The notes under the pieces: generated by a model | Told to the model about the DNA's origin: nothing | The model's input: the letters and a program-made list of their open reading frames with translations, nothing else | Database searches by the model: none | NCBI RefSeq assembly: GCF_900188355.1 | Contig: NZ_FZNX01000004.1 | Location: 372,001 to 436,000, forward strand | Direction: 5' to 3' | Length of the DNA: 64,000 bases | DNA from: Lutibacter flavus | GTDB taxonomy: Bacteria; Bacteroidota; Bacteroidia; Flavobacteriales; Flavobacteriaceae | In this document: one piece after another, positions 44,389 through 53,817 of the stretch | Numbering within the stretch: position 1 is the first letter of the stretch | How the letters are laid out: each line of letters starts with the position of its first letter | Position numbers and translations under genes: made by a program

Positions 44389-45711
44389 ATGAATATTACA
44401 AAAGAAAGTGTTGATGCTTTAAACGCAGTAGTGAAAGTTGAGATTTCAGCTGCAGATTACCAAGAAAATGTAGAGAAGATTTTACAAGATTATCGTAAAA
44501 AAGCGGATATCCCAGGATTTAGAAAAGGACAAGTGCCAATGGGAATGGTAAAAAAACAATATGGAAAATCTATTATGATTGATGAAGTTAATAAATTACT
44601 TCAAGAATCATTAAATAACTTTTTAGTTGAAGAAAAATTAGATATTTTAGGAAATCCATTGCCAAAAATGCAAGACGATTTTAATTGGGATGCTGAAGAC
44701 TATGCATTTGAATTTGAATTAGGATTAGCTCCTGTATTTGATGTTGATTTATCTGCTAAAAAGAAAATCACACAGTATAATATTATTGCTGATGAGGAAT
44801 TATTAGGAAAAGAAGTTGAAAATATTCAAAAACGTTTTGGTAAGATTGTTCCTCAAGAAGTTGTTGTAGAGGGAGTAAATATTGCAGGAACTTTTGTAAA
44901 TGAAGAAAAAGAATTAGAAAAAAAATCAACTATTGAATTAGCTTCAATTAAAGGAAAAGCAAATCAAAAGAAATTTTTAGGTGCTAAAGTTGGTGATGTA
45001 ATTGAATTAAAATCAAAAGGACTTTTTGATGATGACCATAAATTAATGGGAGCTTTAGGAATGTCACATGATGAAATTCACGATCTTGATATTCCATTAA
45101 CATTTACAATAGAGGAAATTACTGTTACTGAGCTTGCTGAGGTTAACCAAGAATTATTTGACAAAGTATTTGGACCGGATATTGTAAAATCTGAAGAAGA
45201 ATTAAAAGAAAAAATAAAAGAAGATGCTGAAAAGCAATTTCAAACGCAAGCAGATCAGCAATTATTAAACGCTGTAACTGAATATTTAGTTGAAAATACA
45301 AAGTTTGATTTACCTGCAGAATTCTTGAAAAAATGGTTGGCTGTTGCTGGTGAAAAACCAATGACTCCTGAACAAGCTGCTGAGGAATTTGAAAAATCTG
45401 AAAAAGGATTACGTTACCAATTAATTGAAGGTAAAGTTTTAAAAGATAACGAAATAAAACTTGATTTTGAAGAATTGAAAGACTTTACAAAAGGTTTTGT
45501 AAAAGCTCAAATGGCTCAATATGGACAATTAAATCCTGAAGAAAAAGAATTGGATGATATTGTTCAAAGGGTTTTAAGCAATCAAGAGGAAGCTAAACGT
45601 TTACAAGAGCAATTAATGAGTCAAAAATTATTGACTTTTTATAAAGAAAATATCACTTTTAAAGTGAAAGAAATGAATTATGAGAGTTTTGTAAAAGAAG
45701 TTTACAAATAG
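44389..45711 (+). CDS. tig: trigger factor (ribosome-associated chaperone)
   Basis: 440 residues. The N-terminal ribosome-binding domain contains IPGFRKGQVPMGMVKKQYG, close to the GFRxGxxP signature. The middle region (about 150-235) is in the place of the FKBP-like PPIase domain but has a divergent sequence. The C-terminal half is the helical chaperone arm. It assists nascent polypeptides. In many bacteria tig is followed by clpP-clpX; here a minus-strand block of three genes separates them. Confidence 0.94.
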   Translation: MNITKESVDALNAVVKVEISAADYQENVEKILQDYRKKADIPGFRKGQVPMGMVKKQYGKSIMIDEVNKLLQESLNNFLVEEKLDILGNPLPKMQDDFNWDAEDYAFEFELGLAPVFDVDLSAKKKITQYNIIADEELLGKEVENIQKRFGKIVPQEVVVEGVNIAGTFVNEEKELEKKSTIELASIKGKANQKKFLGAKVGDVIELKSKGLFDDDHKLMGALGMSHDEIHDLDIPLTFTIEEITVTELAEVNQELFDKVFGPDIVKSEEELKEKIKEDAEKQFQTQADQQLLNAVTEYLVENTKFDLPAEFLKKWLAVAGEKPMTPEQAAEEFEKSEKGLRYQLIEGKVLKDNEIKLDFEELKDFTKGFVKAQMAQYGQLNPEEKELDDIVQRVLSNQEEAKRLQEQLMSQKLLTFYKENITFKVKEMNYESFVKEVYK

Positions 45712-45725
45712 AATAATTTATATAT

Positions 45726-45762
45726 AAAAAACTCCTTAATTTTAAAATTAAGGAGTTTTTTT
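45726..45762. terminator. bidirectional intrinsic terminator between tig and the DEAD-box helicase
   Basis: A perfect palindrome, AAACTCCTTAATTTT and AAAATTAAGGAGTTT, with a T-run on both strands. It ends both convergent genes. Confidence 0.92.
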
Positions 45763-45793
45763 ATGGGTTATTTTGAACTAAAAGAGAACAAAT

Positions 45794-47125
45794 TTACTTG
45801 CGTTTTTGCCCTCTTGTTTTGGGTTTTTTATATTTTTTGGCAATTTCTCTTCTATAAGAACCTCCTAAATTAACACGGCTGTTTTTTTCTTTTTTCTCGT
45901 GAAATGCAGCTCCTCTTGGCTCTTCAACCCTTTTCTTTTCATTGTTTCTCTCAAGTTCCGCTTTAGGTATTTCATCATCAATCAATCTTGTGGAAATTTC
46001 AATAGTTTCAGGCAAATCTAATACCTCAATTTCTTTAACCATTAATAATTCAATTTCACCTAAATAATCAGCTTCTTCTTCTGTGAAAAATGAGATTGCG
46101 ATTCCTTCTTGTTCTGCTCTTCCAGTTCTTCCAATTCTGTGAATATAATTTTCTGGTTCTTCGGGAATGTCAAAATTAACTACATGGCTTACATCGGTTA
46201 AATCCAGACCACGAGCAATAATATCAGTTGCAATTAATATATTGAAAAATCCCATTTCAAAGTTTTTAACGGAGCGTAACCTGTAATTTTGAGTTTTATT
46301 TGAATGAATTACATCGGCATCATTTGGTAATGCAATTTCTAATTCTTCATATAAAATATTGGCTTGTTTTTTGTTTTTTACAAAAACCAATACCTTATTA
46401 AAAGTGTCTTTATCTTTTAATAAATTTACTAAGAAACTCACTTTTGTATAAAAATTAGGGACCGGATACGCTAGCTGTTTTATGGTGTCTAATGGACTCC
46501 CGCTACTTGCAACTTCAATTTTTATTGGAGATTTAAAAAAGTCATCTAATAAAGAATTTACTTCTTTAGTTAAAGTTGCTGAGAATAAAATATTCTGACG
46601 TTTTTTAGGTAATAAGTCCAATAAAGTTATTAATTGTGCTCTAAAACCAAGGTTCATCATTTCATCAACTTCATCTATAACTAATTTCTGAATTTGTTTT
46701 AGTTTTAAGATACCATCCAAAGTTAAATCTAACAATCTTCCTGGAGTTGCTACAATAATATCCTGTCCTTGATAAACTATTTGTTTTTGTTTATTAAGGT
46801 TGGTTCCACCATAAACACCAGTAAACCGAACATTTATATATGGAGTTAATTTTTCGAGTTCGTCAACAACTTGCACAACCAATTCTCTTGTTGGAACCAC
46901 AATTAAAACACGTGGAAATTTTTGTTCAGAATACGACAGTTGTCGTAATATAGGTAATAAGTATGCGAAGGTTTTTCCTGTCCCGGTTTGAGCAATACCA
47001 ACAACATCTTTACTACTCATGATAACATTGAAAGCTTTTTCTTGAATTGGAGTAGGAGTAACAAACCCCATTTCATCTAGGGCATCTAATAAAAAGCGGT
47101 TTAGATTTAAATCGGCAAAAGTCAT
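45794..47125 (-). CDS. DEAD-box RNA helicase
   Basis: 443 residues. Q motif (FVTPTPIQEKAF), Walker A AQTGTGKTFA, PTRELVVQ, TPGRLLD, the DEAD-position box reading DEVDEMMNLGF, SAT, and C-terminal HRIGRTGRAEQEG are present. The box is DEVD rather than DEAD. The tail from about 375 is basic (RREIAKKYKKPKTRGQKRK), typical of RNA binding. It probably acts in ribosome assembly or cold-temperature RNA remodelling. Confidence 0.93.
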   Translation of the reverse strand: MTFADLNLNRFLLDALDEMGFVTPTPIQEKAFNVIMSSKDVVGIAQTGTGKTFAYLLPILRQLSYSEQKFPRVLIVVPTRELVVQVVDELEKLTPYINVRFTGVYGGTNLNKQKQIVYQGQDIIVATPGRLLDLTLDGILKLKQIQKLVIDEVDEMMNLGFRAQLITLLDLLPKKRQNILFSATLTKEVNSLLDDFFKSPIKIEVASSGSPLDTIKQLAYPVPNFYTKVSFLVNLLKDKDTFNKVLVFVKNKKQANILYEELEIALPNDADVIHSNKTQNYRLRSVKNFEMGFFNILIATDIIARGLDLTDVSHVVNFDIPEEPENYIHRIGRTGRAEQEGIAISFFTEEEADYLGEIELLMVKEIEVLDLPETIEISTRLIDDEIPKAELERNNEKKRVEEPRGAAFHEKKEKNSRVNLGGSYRREIAKKYKKPKTRGQKRK

Positions 47126-47139
47126 TTTTTTAGTTTTTG

Positions 47140-47147
47140 CAAATATA
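47140..47147 (-). promoter_or_regulatory. -7 promoter box of the DEAD-box helicase
   Basis: TATATTTG on the minus strand, 15 bases before the ATG. A leader of only about 8 bases is implied. Confidence 0.5.
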
Positions 47148-47268
47148 CAGCTTAAATTAAACTAAAAAAGGTATATAATTTATATTCACAAAACCCGTTG
47201 AAAATCCTGAATTTTAATTTATTAAATAAAAAGAAGTCAATGTTTTAAAGGTTAATAATCAACTTTAA

Positions 47269-48864
47269 TTATTCAACAAAAGATTCAAATAATAAAGACA
47301 TATTTGGATCTAATTTTATGCCTGTTACTTCTCCATTTGTTTCAATAGCGTAAGGAGCCATTTTTTCTGTAACATTTATAGTTTTTATTTCAGAAGATCC
47401 ATCTTTATAAATTAATTCTATATCCAGAGGAAATTCAAAAGTATAATCTTGAGTTTGATGTACTAATAGCCTTAATTTATTAGGGCTATATAACCAGCTT
47501 GTTTTTAAAATCGGTTGCCCCGATTTTTCTAACCATTGCATAAAGAACTTGTCTAAATTTTGTTTAGAAACTTCAGCCATAATATTTTTAAAATTGGAAG
47601 TTGAAGCATTACTTAACTTATATTTATTGTAATATGTTTGAATGCCCTTCCAAAAATTTTCATCACCAATTTTAAGTCTTAACATATGTAAAACCCAACC
47701 GCCTTTCTGGTATGAATTTGGGTTTAACAAACTCATATAGTTTTTAGTTTTTGTATCAATAATAGGAGTTTGTTGTTTTTTATAAAAATTTAAAACTTTT
47801 TCACGTTCTTCGTTTAAACGTTTTTTAAAAGCATCCTCTCCATCACTTTTTAAAATATATAGATCGGTTAAATAAGTTGCAAATCCTTCGCTTAGCCAAA
47901 TATGAGGCCAATCGATTTCTGTTGCTGAATTTCCAAACCATTGGTGAGCTATTTCGTGCGCTATTAAATCTTTATGATCTTGATTTCCGGTTACAGATTT
48001 TTCAAAATAAAAGATATTTCCAGCATTTTCCATTCCGCCAAAACGAGTTTTTGATTGCACATTTGCAAGTTTTAAAAATGGATATTCTCCAACATTTTCA
48101 ATAAAGAAATTTAGAACCTCTTTAGCTATTGAAAAGTCATAAAAACCTGCTGCTTTAGTTTGAGGATATACCCAGGTAGAAACTGGAATATTGTGAGTTT
48201 CACCAATATTTTGAACCGCAAATTTAGCAATTCCAACAACCATAACTTTGGTTGGTAAAGGAACTTCAGTTTTCCAATGATATAATTTTAAATTGTTATC
48301 TAAATTAGTTTCTTCAATTTGAAAACCATTTGCGATAGTTTGATAATGATTTGGTGCTTTTATAATGTATTCTATGGTTGCTTTATCTGATGGGTGATCT
48401 ATACAAGGAAACCAATTATGTGCTCGATTAGGCCAATTGTCTCCAAAATAAGTACGATCGTTATAAAGGTTTTTACCAATAACTAAACCATCTTTAGGTA
48501 TTCCATTATATTTTATTTTATAATTGAAAATACTATCCGTATTGATGTTATTTGGTGCTAAGTTTATTTTATCATTCGAATGAGTAAATTGAATTGTATC
48601 GTTATTTTGTAGAATATATTCAATGTGCATTCCTTTTCCAGTTGAATCTTTTTTAACTAAATCAAAATAAAATGGTGCTGTATGTTGTTTAAATTTAATT
48701 GTAATGTCCATTGTAGCATCAATACTGTCGATAGAATCATTAACTTCAATTGCAAGTTTGTAATGTTGCACATCTAAAACGCTAAAAAGTTTGTTGTTGG
48801 TTTGAGCTGTAAGAATTGTATTTAACCCCAAAAAAAGCATAATTAATTTGTGCACTAATTTCAT
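47269..48864 (-). CDS. M1 family metallopeptidase (secreted aminopeptidase-like)
   Basis: 531 residues with a signal peptide (to about 20). The zinc motif is HEIAHQWFGN (His303, His307) with Glu326 in WLSEGFATYL exactly 18 residues later, preceded by the substrate-binding GGMENAGNIFYFE. The catalytic core is complete but the protein lacks the large C-terminal helical domain of PepN-type enzymes, as in shorter Bacteroidota members. It probably degrades peptides outside the inner membrane. A second M1 domain in the window is the one fused to the ABC permease. Confidence 0.92.
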   Translation of the reverse strand: MKLVHKLIMLFLGLNTILTAQTNNKLFSVLDVQHYKLAIEVNDSIDSIDATMDITIKFKQHTAPFYFDLVKKDSTGKGMHIEYILQNNDTIQFTHSNDKINLAPNNINTDSIFNYKIKYNGIPKDGLVIGKNLYNDRTYFGDNWPNRAHNWFPCIDHPSDKATIEYIIKAPNHYQTIANGFQIEETNLDNNLKLYHWKTEVPLPTKVMVVGIAKFAVQNIGETHNIPVSTWVYPQTKAAGFYDFSIAKEVLNFFIENVGEYPFLKLANVQSKTRFGGMENAGNIFYFEKSVTGNQDHKDLIAHEIAHQWFGNSATEIDWPHIWLSEGFATYLTDLYILKSDGEDAFKKRLNEEREKVLNFYKKQQTPIIDTKTKNYMSLLNPNSYQKGGWVLHMLRLKIGDENFWKGIQTYYNKYKLSNASTSNFKNIMAEVSKQNLDKFFMQWLEKSGQPILKTSWLYSPNKLRLLVHQTQDYTFEFPLDIELIYKDGSSEIKTINVTEKMAPYAIETNGEVTGIKLDPNMSLLFESFVE

Positions 48865-48886
48865 ATTGACATAATTTTAAAGAGTT

Positions 48887-48917
48887 CAAATATACTTAAA
48901 AACAAAGTTGATTTAAA
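48887..48917 (-). promoter_or_regulatory. promoter of the M1 metallopeptidase gene
   Basis: On the minus strand TTTA (48917-48914), 19 bases, TATATTTG (48894-48887). Close to consensus TTTG-N19-TAnnTTTG. It overlaps the left side of the neighbouring terminator only at its -33 end. Confidence 0.6.
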
Positions 48918-48918
48918 A

Positions 48919-48955
48919 TAAAAAAGTCCGAAGATTTATACCTTCAGACTTTTTC
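48919..48955 (-). terminator. intrinsic terminator after the unknown secreted protein gene
   Basis: On the minus strand AAAAAGTCTGAAG and CTTCGGACTTTTT form a stem with T-rich flanks, 22 bases after the stop codon of the gene at 48977-49483. Confidence 0.88.
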
Positions 48956-48976
48956 ATTAAAACTAAAAACTAATGA

Positions 48977-49483
48977 TTAACCTTCATTATAAAGGTTAAC
49001 AATTTCTTTAATGTCTTTCAATTCCTGAGATGCAATTTTATCAGAAATTTGTGGAGCATCACTTAAAAATGAACCAATAACTTTTTTAAATTTTTTATTT
49101 GATGAAGGTACTTTAATTAATTCATCATATACTTTTTCAATATAAAAAGTTGCTCTACCGTCTACATCTCTTTCATATAAGTTTAATTTTTTACCATCAA
49201 CTAGTTGTTTTGCCATAATCATTTCCCCAGAATTGTAAATACGACAAAAAATTTCTGCCCCTCTGGAATAGCATTTAATAGTTTCAATTTCAGGAGATTG
49301 CTCTGCGCCATCCTGATCAATATAAGTTATGTGTAATAAGCTTTTTGAATCACTAACTTTTTTAATTTTCACGTTAGTAATTGTGTCGTAACGTTGCGTT
49401 ACAATAGTTCCATTTTCAAATTCCTGTCCGTAAATACTTATTGTAAAAATAAATAATAAGATTACTGTTAATTTCGATTTCAT
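48977..49483 (-). CDS. secreted protein of unknown function
   Basis: 168 residues with a signal peptide ending at SIYGQ (about 20). The mature part has several predicted beta-strands (NVKIKKVSDSKSLLHITYID, AEIFCRIYNSGEMIMAKQLV) and a C-terminal helix (ISDKIASQELKDIKEIVNLY). There are two cysteines, at ETIKCYSRG and EIFCRIY. I do not recognise the family. It may be anchored in or near the outer membrane; context gives no job. A consensus -7 box lies 43 bases upstream, and a terminator follows, so it is its own transcription unit. Confidence 0.75.
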   Translation of the reverse strand: MKSKLTVILLFIFTISIYGQEFENGTIVTQRYDTITNVKIKKVSDSKSLLHITYIDQDGAEQSPEIETIKCYSRGAEIFCRIYNSGEMIMAKQLVDGKKLNLYERDVDGRATFYIEKVYDELIKVPSSNKKFKKVIGSFLSDAPQISDKIASQELKDIKEIVNLYNEG

Positions 49484-49525
49484 TGTGTGTTGCTTTTAAA
49501 ATTTTTCAATATTGAAATTCCTAAT

Positions 49526-49533
49526 CAAAGATA
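49526..49533 (-). promoter_or_regulatory. -7 promoter box of the unknown secreted protein gene
   Basis: TATCTTTG on the minus strand matches TAnnTTTG. No clear -33 element. Confidence 0.45.
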
Positions 49534-49661
49534 CTAAATAAATACTATGCGCGCATAACAAAATTTAACTATTTTATTAAAATATCCTTATATAAAATCA
49601 TTCTAAATTTGGTTAAATTTCATTCTATTTTTTAATTAGGTAATAATTCATGAATACTTCT

Positions 49662-49669
49662 TATCTTTA
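49662..49669 (+). promoter_or_regulatory. possible -7 box of clpP
   Basis: TATCTTTA differs from TAnnTTTG at the last base. It lies inside the upstream extension of the clpP frame, supporting the start at 49698. Confidence 0.35.
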
Positions 49670-49697
49670 CACCCTTAATTTTATAAAACTCTATAAA

Positions 49698-50357
49698 ATG
49701 AATTACGGAAAAGAATTTAAAAAATTTGCGACTAAAGATCAAGGAATAAGTAGTATGTACTACGATAAAATAGTAAGCAGCGTTACTCCATATATTATTG
49801 AAGAACGTCAATTAAACGTTGCACAAATGGATGTGTTCTCTCGTTTAATGATGGACAGAATTATATTTTTAGGAACTGGAATTGACGATTATGTAGCTAA
49901 TATTATTCAGGCACAATTATTATTTTTAGAAAGTGTTGATAATTCTAAAGATATTTCAATTTATATAAATTCTCCAGGAGGAGGTGTTTATGCAGGATTA
50001 GGAATATATGACACAATGCAATTTATAAAACCAGAAGTTGCAACAATTTGTACAGGGATGGCTGCATCTATGGGGGCAGTTTTAATGTGTGCAGGTGAAA
50101 AAGGAAAGCGTTCAGCTTTGCCGCATTCACGTATTATGATTCATCAACCATTAGGTGGGGCTCAAGGTCAAGCAAGTGATATTGAAATTACTGCTCGTGA
50201 AATATTGAAATTAAAAGATGAATTATATCAAATAATTTCAAAACATTCTGGTCAAACTATGGAAAAAGTTCATGGAGATTCAGATCGTGATTATTGGATG
50301 AAAGCCGAAGAAGCGAAAACATATGGTATGATTGATGAAATATTAGTCAGAAAGTAA
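49698..50357 (+). CDS. clpP: ATP-dependent Clp protease proteolytic subunit
   Basis: 219 residues from ATG at 49698 ([16 protein letters not shown]). The frame is open 16 codons further up, but that segment contains the probable -7 box, so it is probably not translated. The catalytic triad is clear: Ser in [14 protein letters not shown], His in [11 protein letters not shown], and an Asp in SDRDYWM. It forms the barrel protease with ClpX, encoded 39 bases downstream. Confidence 0.95.
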   Translation: MNYGKEFKKFATKDQGISSMYYDKIVSSVTPYIIEERQLNVAQMDVFSRLMMDRIIFLGTGIDDYVANIIQAQLLFLESVDNSKDISIYINSPGGGVYAGLGIYDTMQFIKPEVATICTGMAASMGAVLMCAGEKGKRSALPHSRIMIHQPLGGAQGQASDIEITAREILKLKDELYQIISKHSGQTMEKVHGDSDRDYWMKAEEAKTYGMIDEILVRK

Positions 50358-50396
50358 AAATAATAGTTCTAAACTATAAATTAATATATTGAATAA

Positions 50397-51638
50397 ATGG
50401 CGAAAGATGAAGTTTTAGAATGTTCGTTTTGTGGAAGAAAAAAACCAGAAACGGATTTATTAATAGCAGGTTTAGATGCGCATATTTGTGATAAGTGTAT
50501 TGAGCAAGCTCACGGAATTGTTATGGAAGAAATTGCAGAAAGCAAATCTAATACCGTAACTTCTGAATTAATTGTAAACAAACCCAAAGAAATAAAAGCT
50601 TTTATAGACCAATATATGATTGGTCAGGATCAAGCAAAACGTGTAATGGCTGTGGCAGTTTACAACCATTATAAGCGTTTACTACAACCTGAATCAAAAG
50701 ATGAGGAGGAAGTAGAAATTGAAAAAAGTAACATAATTATTGTTGGTGAAACCGGTACAGGAAAAACATTAATTGCCCGTACAATTGCAAGAATGCTAAA
50801 TGTGCCTTTTTGTATTGTTGATGCAACTGTTTTAACGGAAGCTGGTTATGTTGGTGAAGATGTTGAAACTATTTTAACTCGTTTATTACAAGCTGCAGAT
50901 TATGATGTCTCCAAAGCAGAAAGAGGCATTGTTTTTATTGATGAAATAGATAAAATTGCTCGTAAAGGTGATAATCCTTCAATTACACGCGATGTTTCAG
51001 GAGAAGGAGTTCAACAAGCATTGCTTAAATTATTAGAAGGATCTGTAGTAAATGTTCCGCCAAAAGGCGGAAGAAAGCACCCTGATCAAAAATTTATTGA
51101 GGTAAATACTAAAAATGTTTTGTTTATTGCTGGTGGTGCTTTTTCAGGCATTGACAAAGTAATAAGTAAACGTTTAAATCGTCAGGCAGTTGGTTATAGC
51201 GCATCTATAAAAGTAGATAAAGTTGATGAAGAGAATCTTTTACAGTATATAATTCCAAGTGATTTAAAAACTTTTGGACTAATTCCTGAAATTATTGGTC
51301 GTTTACCAGTATTAACTCATATGGATCCATTAGATGCAGATACGTTAAGAGCTATTTTAACTGAACCAAAAAACTCCATTATTAAACAATACCAAAAATT
51401 GTTTAAAATGGATGGCATTGAATTCACGATTAACGAAAAAGCGCTGAATTACATTGTTTCTAAGGCTGTTGAATACAGATTAGGAGCAAGAGGTTTGCGT
51501 TCACTATGTGAGGCTATTTTAACAGATGCAATGTTTGAATTGCCAGGAACTGAAGAAAGCAAATTAAAAATAACTGCGAAATACGCTGAAGATAAAATTA
51601 ACAAGTCAACTTTAAAAAAGTTAAAAGCAGTTTCTTAA
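50397..51638 (+). CDS. clpX: ATP-dependent Clp protease ATP-binding subunit ClpX
   Basis: 413 residues. N-terminal four-cysteine zinc-binding domain ([10 protein letters not shown] and HICDKCIEQ), Walker [13 protein letters not shown], Walker [13 protein letters not shown], pore-loop region and the C-terminal sensor-2 [15 protein letters not shown]. It unfolds proteins and feeds ClpP. It is followed by a long stem-loop element with a T-run before dnaG. Confidence 0.97.
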   Translation: MAKDEVLECSFCGRKKPETDLLIAGLDAHICDKCIEQAHGIVMEEIAESKSNTVTSELIVNKPKEIKAFIDQYMIGQDQAKRVMAVAVYNHYKRLLQPESKDEEEVEIEKSNIIIVGETGTGKTLIARTIARMLNVPFCIVDATVLTEAGYVGEDVETILTRLLQAADYDVSKAERGIVFIDEIDKIARKGDNPSITRDVSGEGVQQALLKLLEGSVVNVPPKGGRKHPDQKFIEVNTKNVLFIAGGAFSGIDKVISKRLNRQAVGYSASIKVDKVDEENLLQYIIPSDLKTFGLIPEIIGRLPVLTHMDPLDADTLRAILTEPKNSIIKQYQKLFKMDGIEFTINEKALNYIVSKAVEYRLGARGLRSLCEAILTDAMFELPGTEESKLKITAKYAEDKINKSTLKKLKAVS

Positions 51639-51662
51639 TATTAATAAGAAATAAAATATTTT

Positions 51663-51752
51663 AAAAGAAGCTATTTAAAAAGTCGTGAAAAGGTCAATCT
51701 GAAAATAAATTCAGAAGGACAGTAATTTGATTTTTTAGAGAGCTTCTTTTTT
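51663..51752 (+). terminator. terminator-like element derived from a REP-type repeat, after clpX
   Basis: AAAAGAAGCT (51663-51672) pairs perfectly with AGCTTCTTTT (51741-51750), followed by Ts. The roughly 68 bases inside hold a second hairpin, TCTGAA (51698-51703) with TTCAGA (51710-51715). The outer stem plus T-run can act as a terminator, while the long interior resembles Flavobacteriia intergenic repeats. It lies just upstream of dnaG. Confidence 0.65.
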
Positions 51753-51798
51753 TATCTAAATTTTGTAATTTAGAAAACTTTAAAACACAAATTAAAAA

Positions 51799-53817
51799 TT
51801 GATTTCCAGAAGTACCATAGATAGAGTTTTTGAAACTGCTCGAGTTGAGGAGGTAATTGGTGAGTTTGTTCAGTTAAAAAAGTCGGGAAGTAATTTTAAA
51901 GGATTAAGCCCGTTTTCAGAAGAACGAACACCATCATTTATGGTGTCTCCAGTAAAACAAATTTGGAAAGATTTTAGTACTGGTAAGGGAGGTAACGTAG
52001 TTTCATTTTTAATGGAACAAGAGCACTACTCTTATCCAGAAGCAATTCGGTATTTAGCAAGAAAGTACAATATTGAAATTGACGAGATTGAACAAACCGA
52101 TGAGCAAAAGCATCAGGCAGATGAGCGTGAAAGTATGTTTTTGGTTTCAGAATATGCACGAGATTATTTTCAAAATATTATGTTTGAAAATGAGCAAGGA
52201 AAAGCAATTGGGTTAAGTTATTTTAAAGAACGTGGTTTTACCGATGAAATAATTAAAAAGTTTCAATTAGGATATTCATTAAATGAATGGGAAGCTTTTA
52301 CTTCAGAAGCCCTAAATAAAGGTTATAATCTTAAGCATTTAGAATCAACGGGTCTTACAATTGTTAAGCAAGATATCCTTGCGTCAAATGGCACCAAACA
52401 ATTTGATAGGTTTAAAGGCCGTGTTATGTTTCCAATTCATAGTATGAGTGGAAGGGTACTGGGGTTTGGAGGAAGAATTTTAACGCAAGATAAAAAAGCT
52501 GCTAAATATTTAAACTCACCCGATAGCGATATTTACCATAAAAGTAATGTGTTATATGGTATTCATTATGCAAAACAAACCATTGCAAAAGAAGATAATT
52601 GTTTTTTAGTTGAAGGTTATACCGATGTAATTTCTATGTATCAATCGGGGATTCATAATGTGGTTGCCTCATCTGGAACTGCACTTACTGAAAATCAAAT
52701 CCGATTAATAAATAGATTAACTAAAAATATTACCATTCTTTTTGATGGTGATGCAGCTGGAATTAGAGCATCTATAAGAGGTATCGATTTAATTTTGGAG
52801 CAGGGAATGAACGTTAAAGTTCTAATGTTTCCTGATGGTGATGATCCAGATAGTTTTGCTAAGAAAGTTTCAAATGAAGAGTTAAAAGAATATCTAAATA
52901 ATAATTCTCAAGACTTTATTAATTTCAAGGTTTCCTTGTTAATGGATGAAGCAAAAAATGATCCAGTTAAAAAGGCGGGATTAATTAGAGATATTGTAAT
53001 TAGTATTTCAAAAATTCCAGATAGGATTCAGCAAGAAGTTTATGTTCAGGAATGTTCCAGAATAATGGATATTTCAGAAAGTGTATTGTTTAGCGAATTG
53101 GCTCAGATAAATAACAAGGTTAAAAGAGATGCTGCTAAACCATCATATAAACCCAACAGACCAGATCCAAACGAACCACCACTTGATGTTTTGTACCCAG
53201 AAGCGTTTCAAGTTCAAAAAACTTCAAAGTTTGAAAAAGTTGATGAACTTAAAAAGTATGAACGTGAAATTATAAAGATTTTATTGTTGTATGGAAATAA
53301 CGAAGTGGATTTTGTAGATTTCGTTGCAGGGGAAGATTCAACCAGTGGCGATTTTCATTCTTTAAAAAAGGAACATTTTCAAAATGTGGTTTCCAAAGAA
53401 ATTTATTTGAATTTGCAAGATGATGAGATAGAATTTACGGATGAAACATTTAAGCATATTTATTATGATGTAATTCATCAGCTAAATCAAAGTGAAAGTA
53501 TTTCTGTTGATGTATTGGTAAATCATCCAAATTCTGAAGTTTCAACATTGGTAACCAATATTTTAATGGATGATGAAAAACATGTATTAAGTAATTGGGA
53601 CCGAAAAGATATTGTTGTTAAAAGTAAAGAAAGTGATCTTTCTAAAATGGTTTTAGATGCAATTTATAATTTACGCCGTGTACTTATTGAACAAAAAATC
53701 AACTCTTTAATTACAAATGTTAAAGATGAAAATGAGCGTGAGCAAATTTTAGAATCTGTAGTTAATTATACAGGTTTAAAACAGCGTTTATTTGAAAGAT
53801 TGAATAGAGTTGTTTAA
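51799..53817 (+). CDS. dnaG: DNA primase
   Basis: 672 residues from TTG at 51799 (ISRSTIDRVFETARVEEVIGEFV); no ATG is available before the conserved region. The N-terminal zinc-ribbon region is recognisable (GSNFKGLSPFSEERTPSFMVSP, KDFSTGKGGNVVSF), but all four usual metal ligands are absent: GLCPFH has become GLSPFS, and CFGCG has become DFSTGKGG. The RNA-polymerase core and TOPRIM are intact (FLVEGYTDVISMYQSG, ILFDGDAAGIRA). The C-terminal helicase-interaction region follows a linker rich in proline near 450. It should still make primers; this ribbon loss seems to be common in flavobacteria. Its stop overlaps that of the convergent SPOR gene. Confidence 0.94.
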   Translation: MISRSTIDRVFETARVEEVIGEFVQLKKSGSNFKGLSPFSEERTPSFMVSPVKQIWKDFSTGKGGNVVSFLMEQEHYSYPEAIRYLARKYNIEIDEIEQTDEQKHQADERESMFLVSEYARDYFQNIMFENEQGKAIGLSYFKERGFTDEIIKKFQLGYSLNEWEAFTSEALNKGYNLKHLESTGLTIVKQDILASNGTKQFDRFKGRVMFPIHSMSGRVLGFGGRILTQDKKAAKYLNSPDSDIYHKSNVLYGIHYAKQTIAKEDNCFLVEGYTDVISMYQSGIHNVVASSGTALTENQIRLINRLTKNITILFDGDAAGIRASIRGIDLILEQGMNVKVLMFPDGDDPDSFAKKVSNEELKEYLNNNSQDFINFKVSLLMDEAKNDPVKKAGLIRDIVISISKIPDRIQQEVYVQECSRIMDISESVLFSELAQINNKVKRDAAKPSYKPNRPDPNEPPLDVLYPEAFQVQKTSKFEKVDELKKYEREIIKILLLYGNNEVDFVDFVAGEDSTSGDFHSLKKEHFQNVVSKEIYLNLQDDEIEFTDETFKHIYYDVIHQLNQSESISVDVLVNHPNSEVSTLVTNILMDDEKHVLSNWDRKDIVVKSKESDLSKMVLDAIYNLRRVLIEQKINSLITNVKDENEREQILESVVNYTGLKQRLFERLNRVV

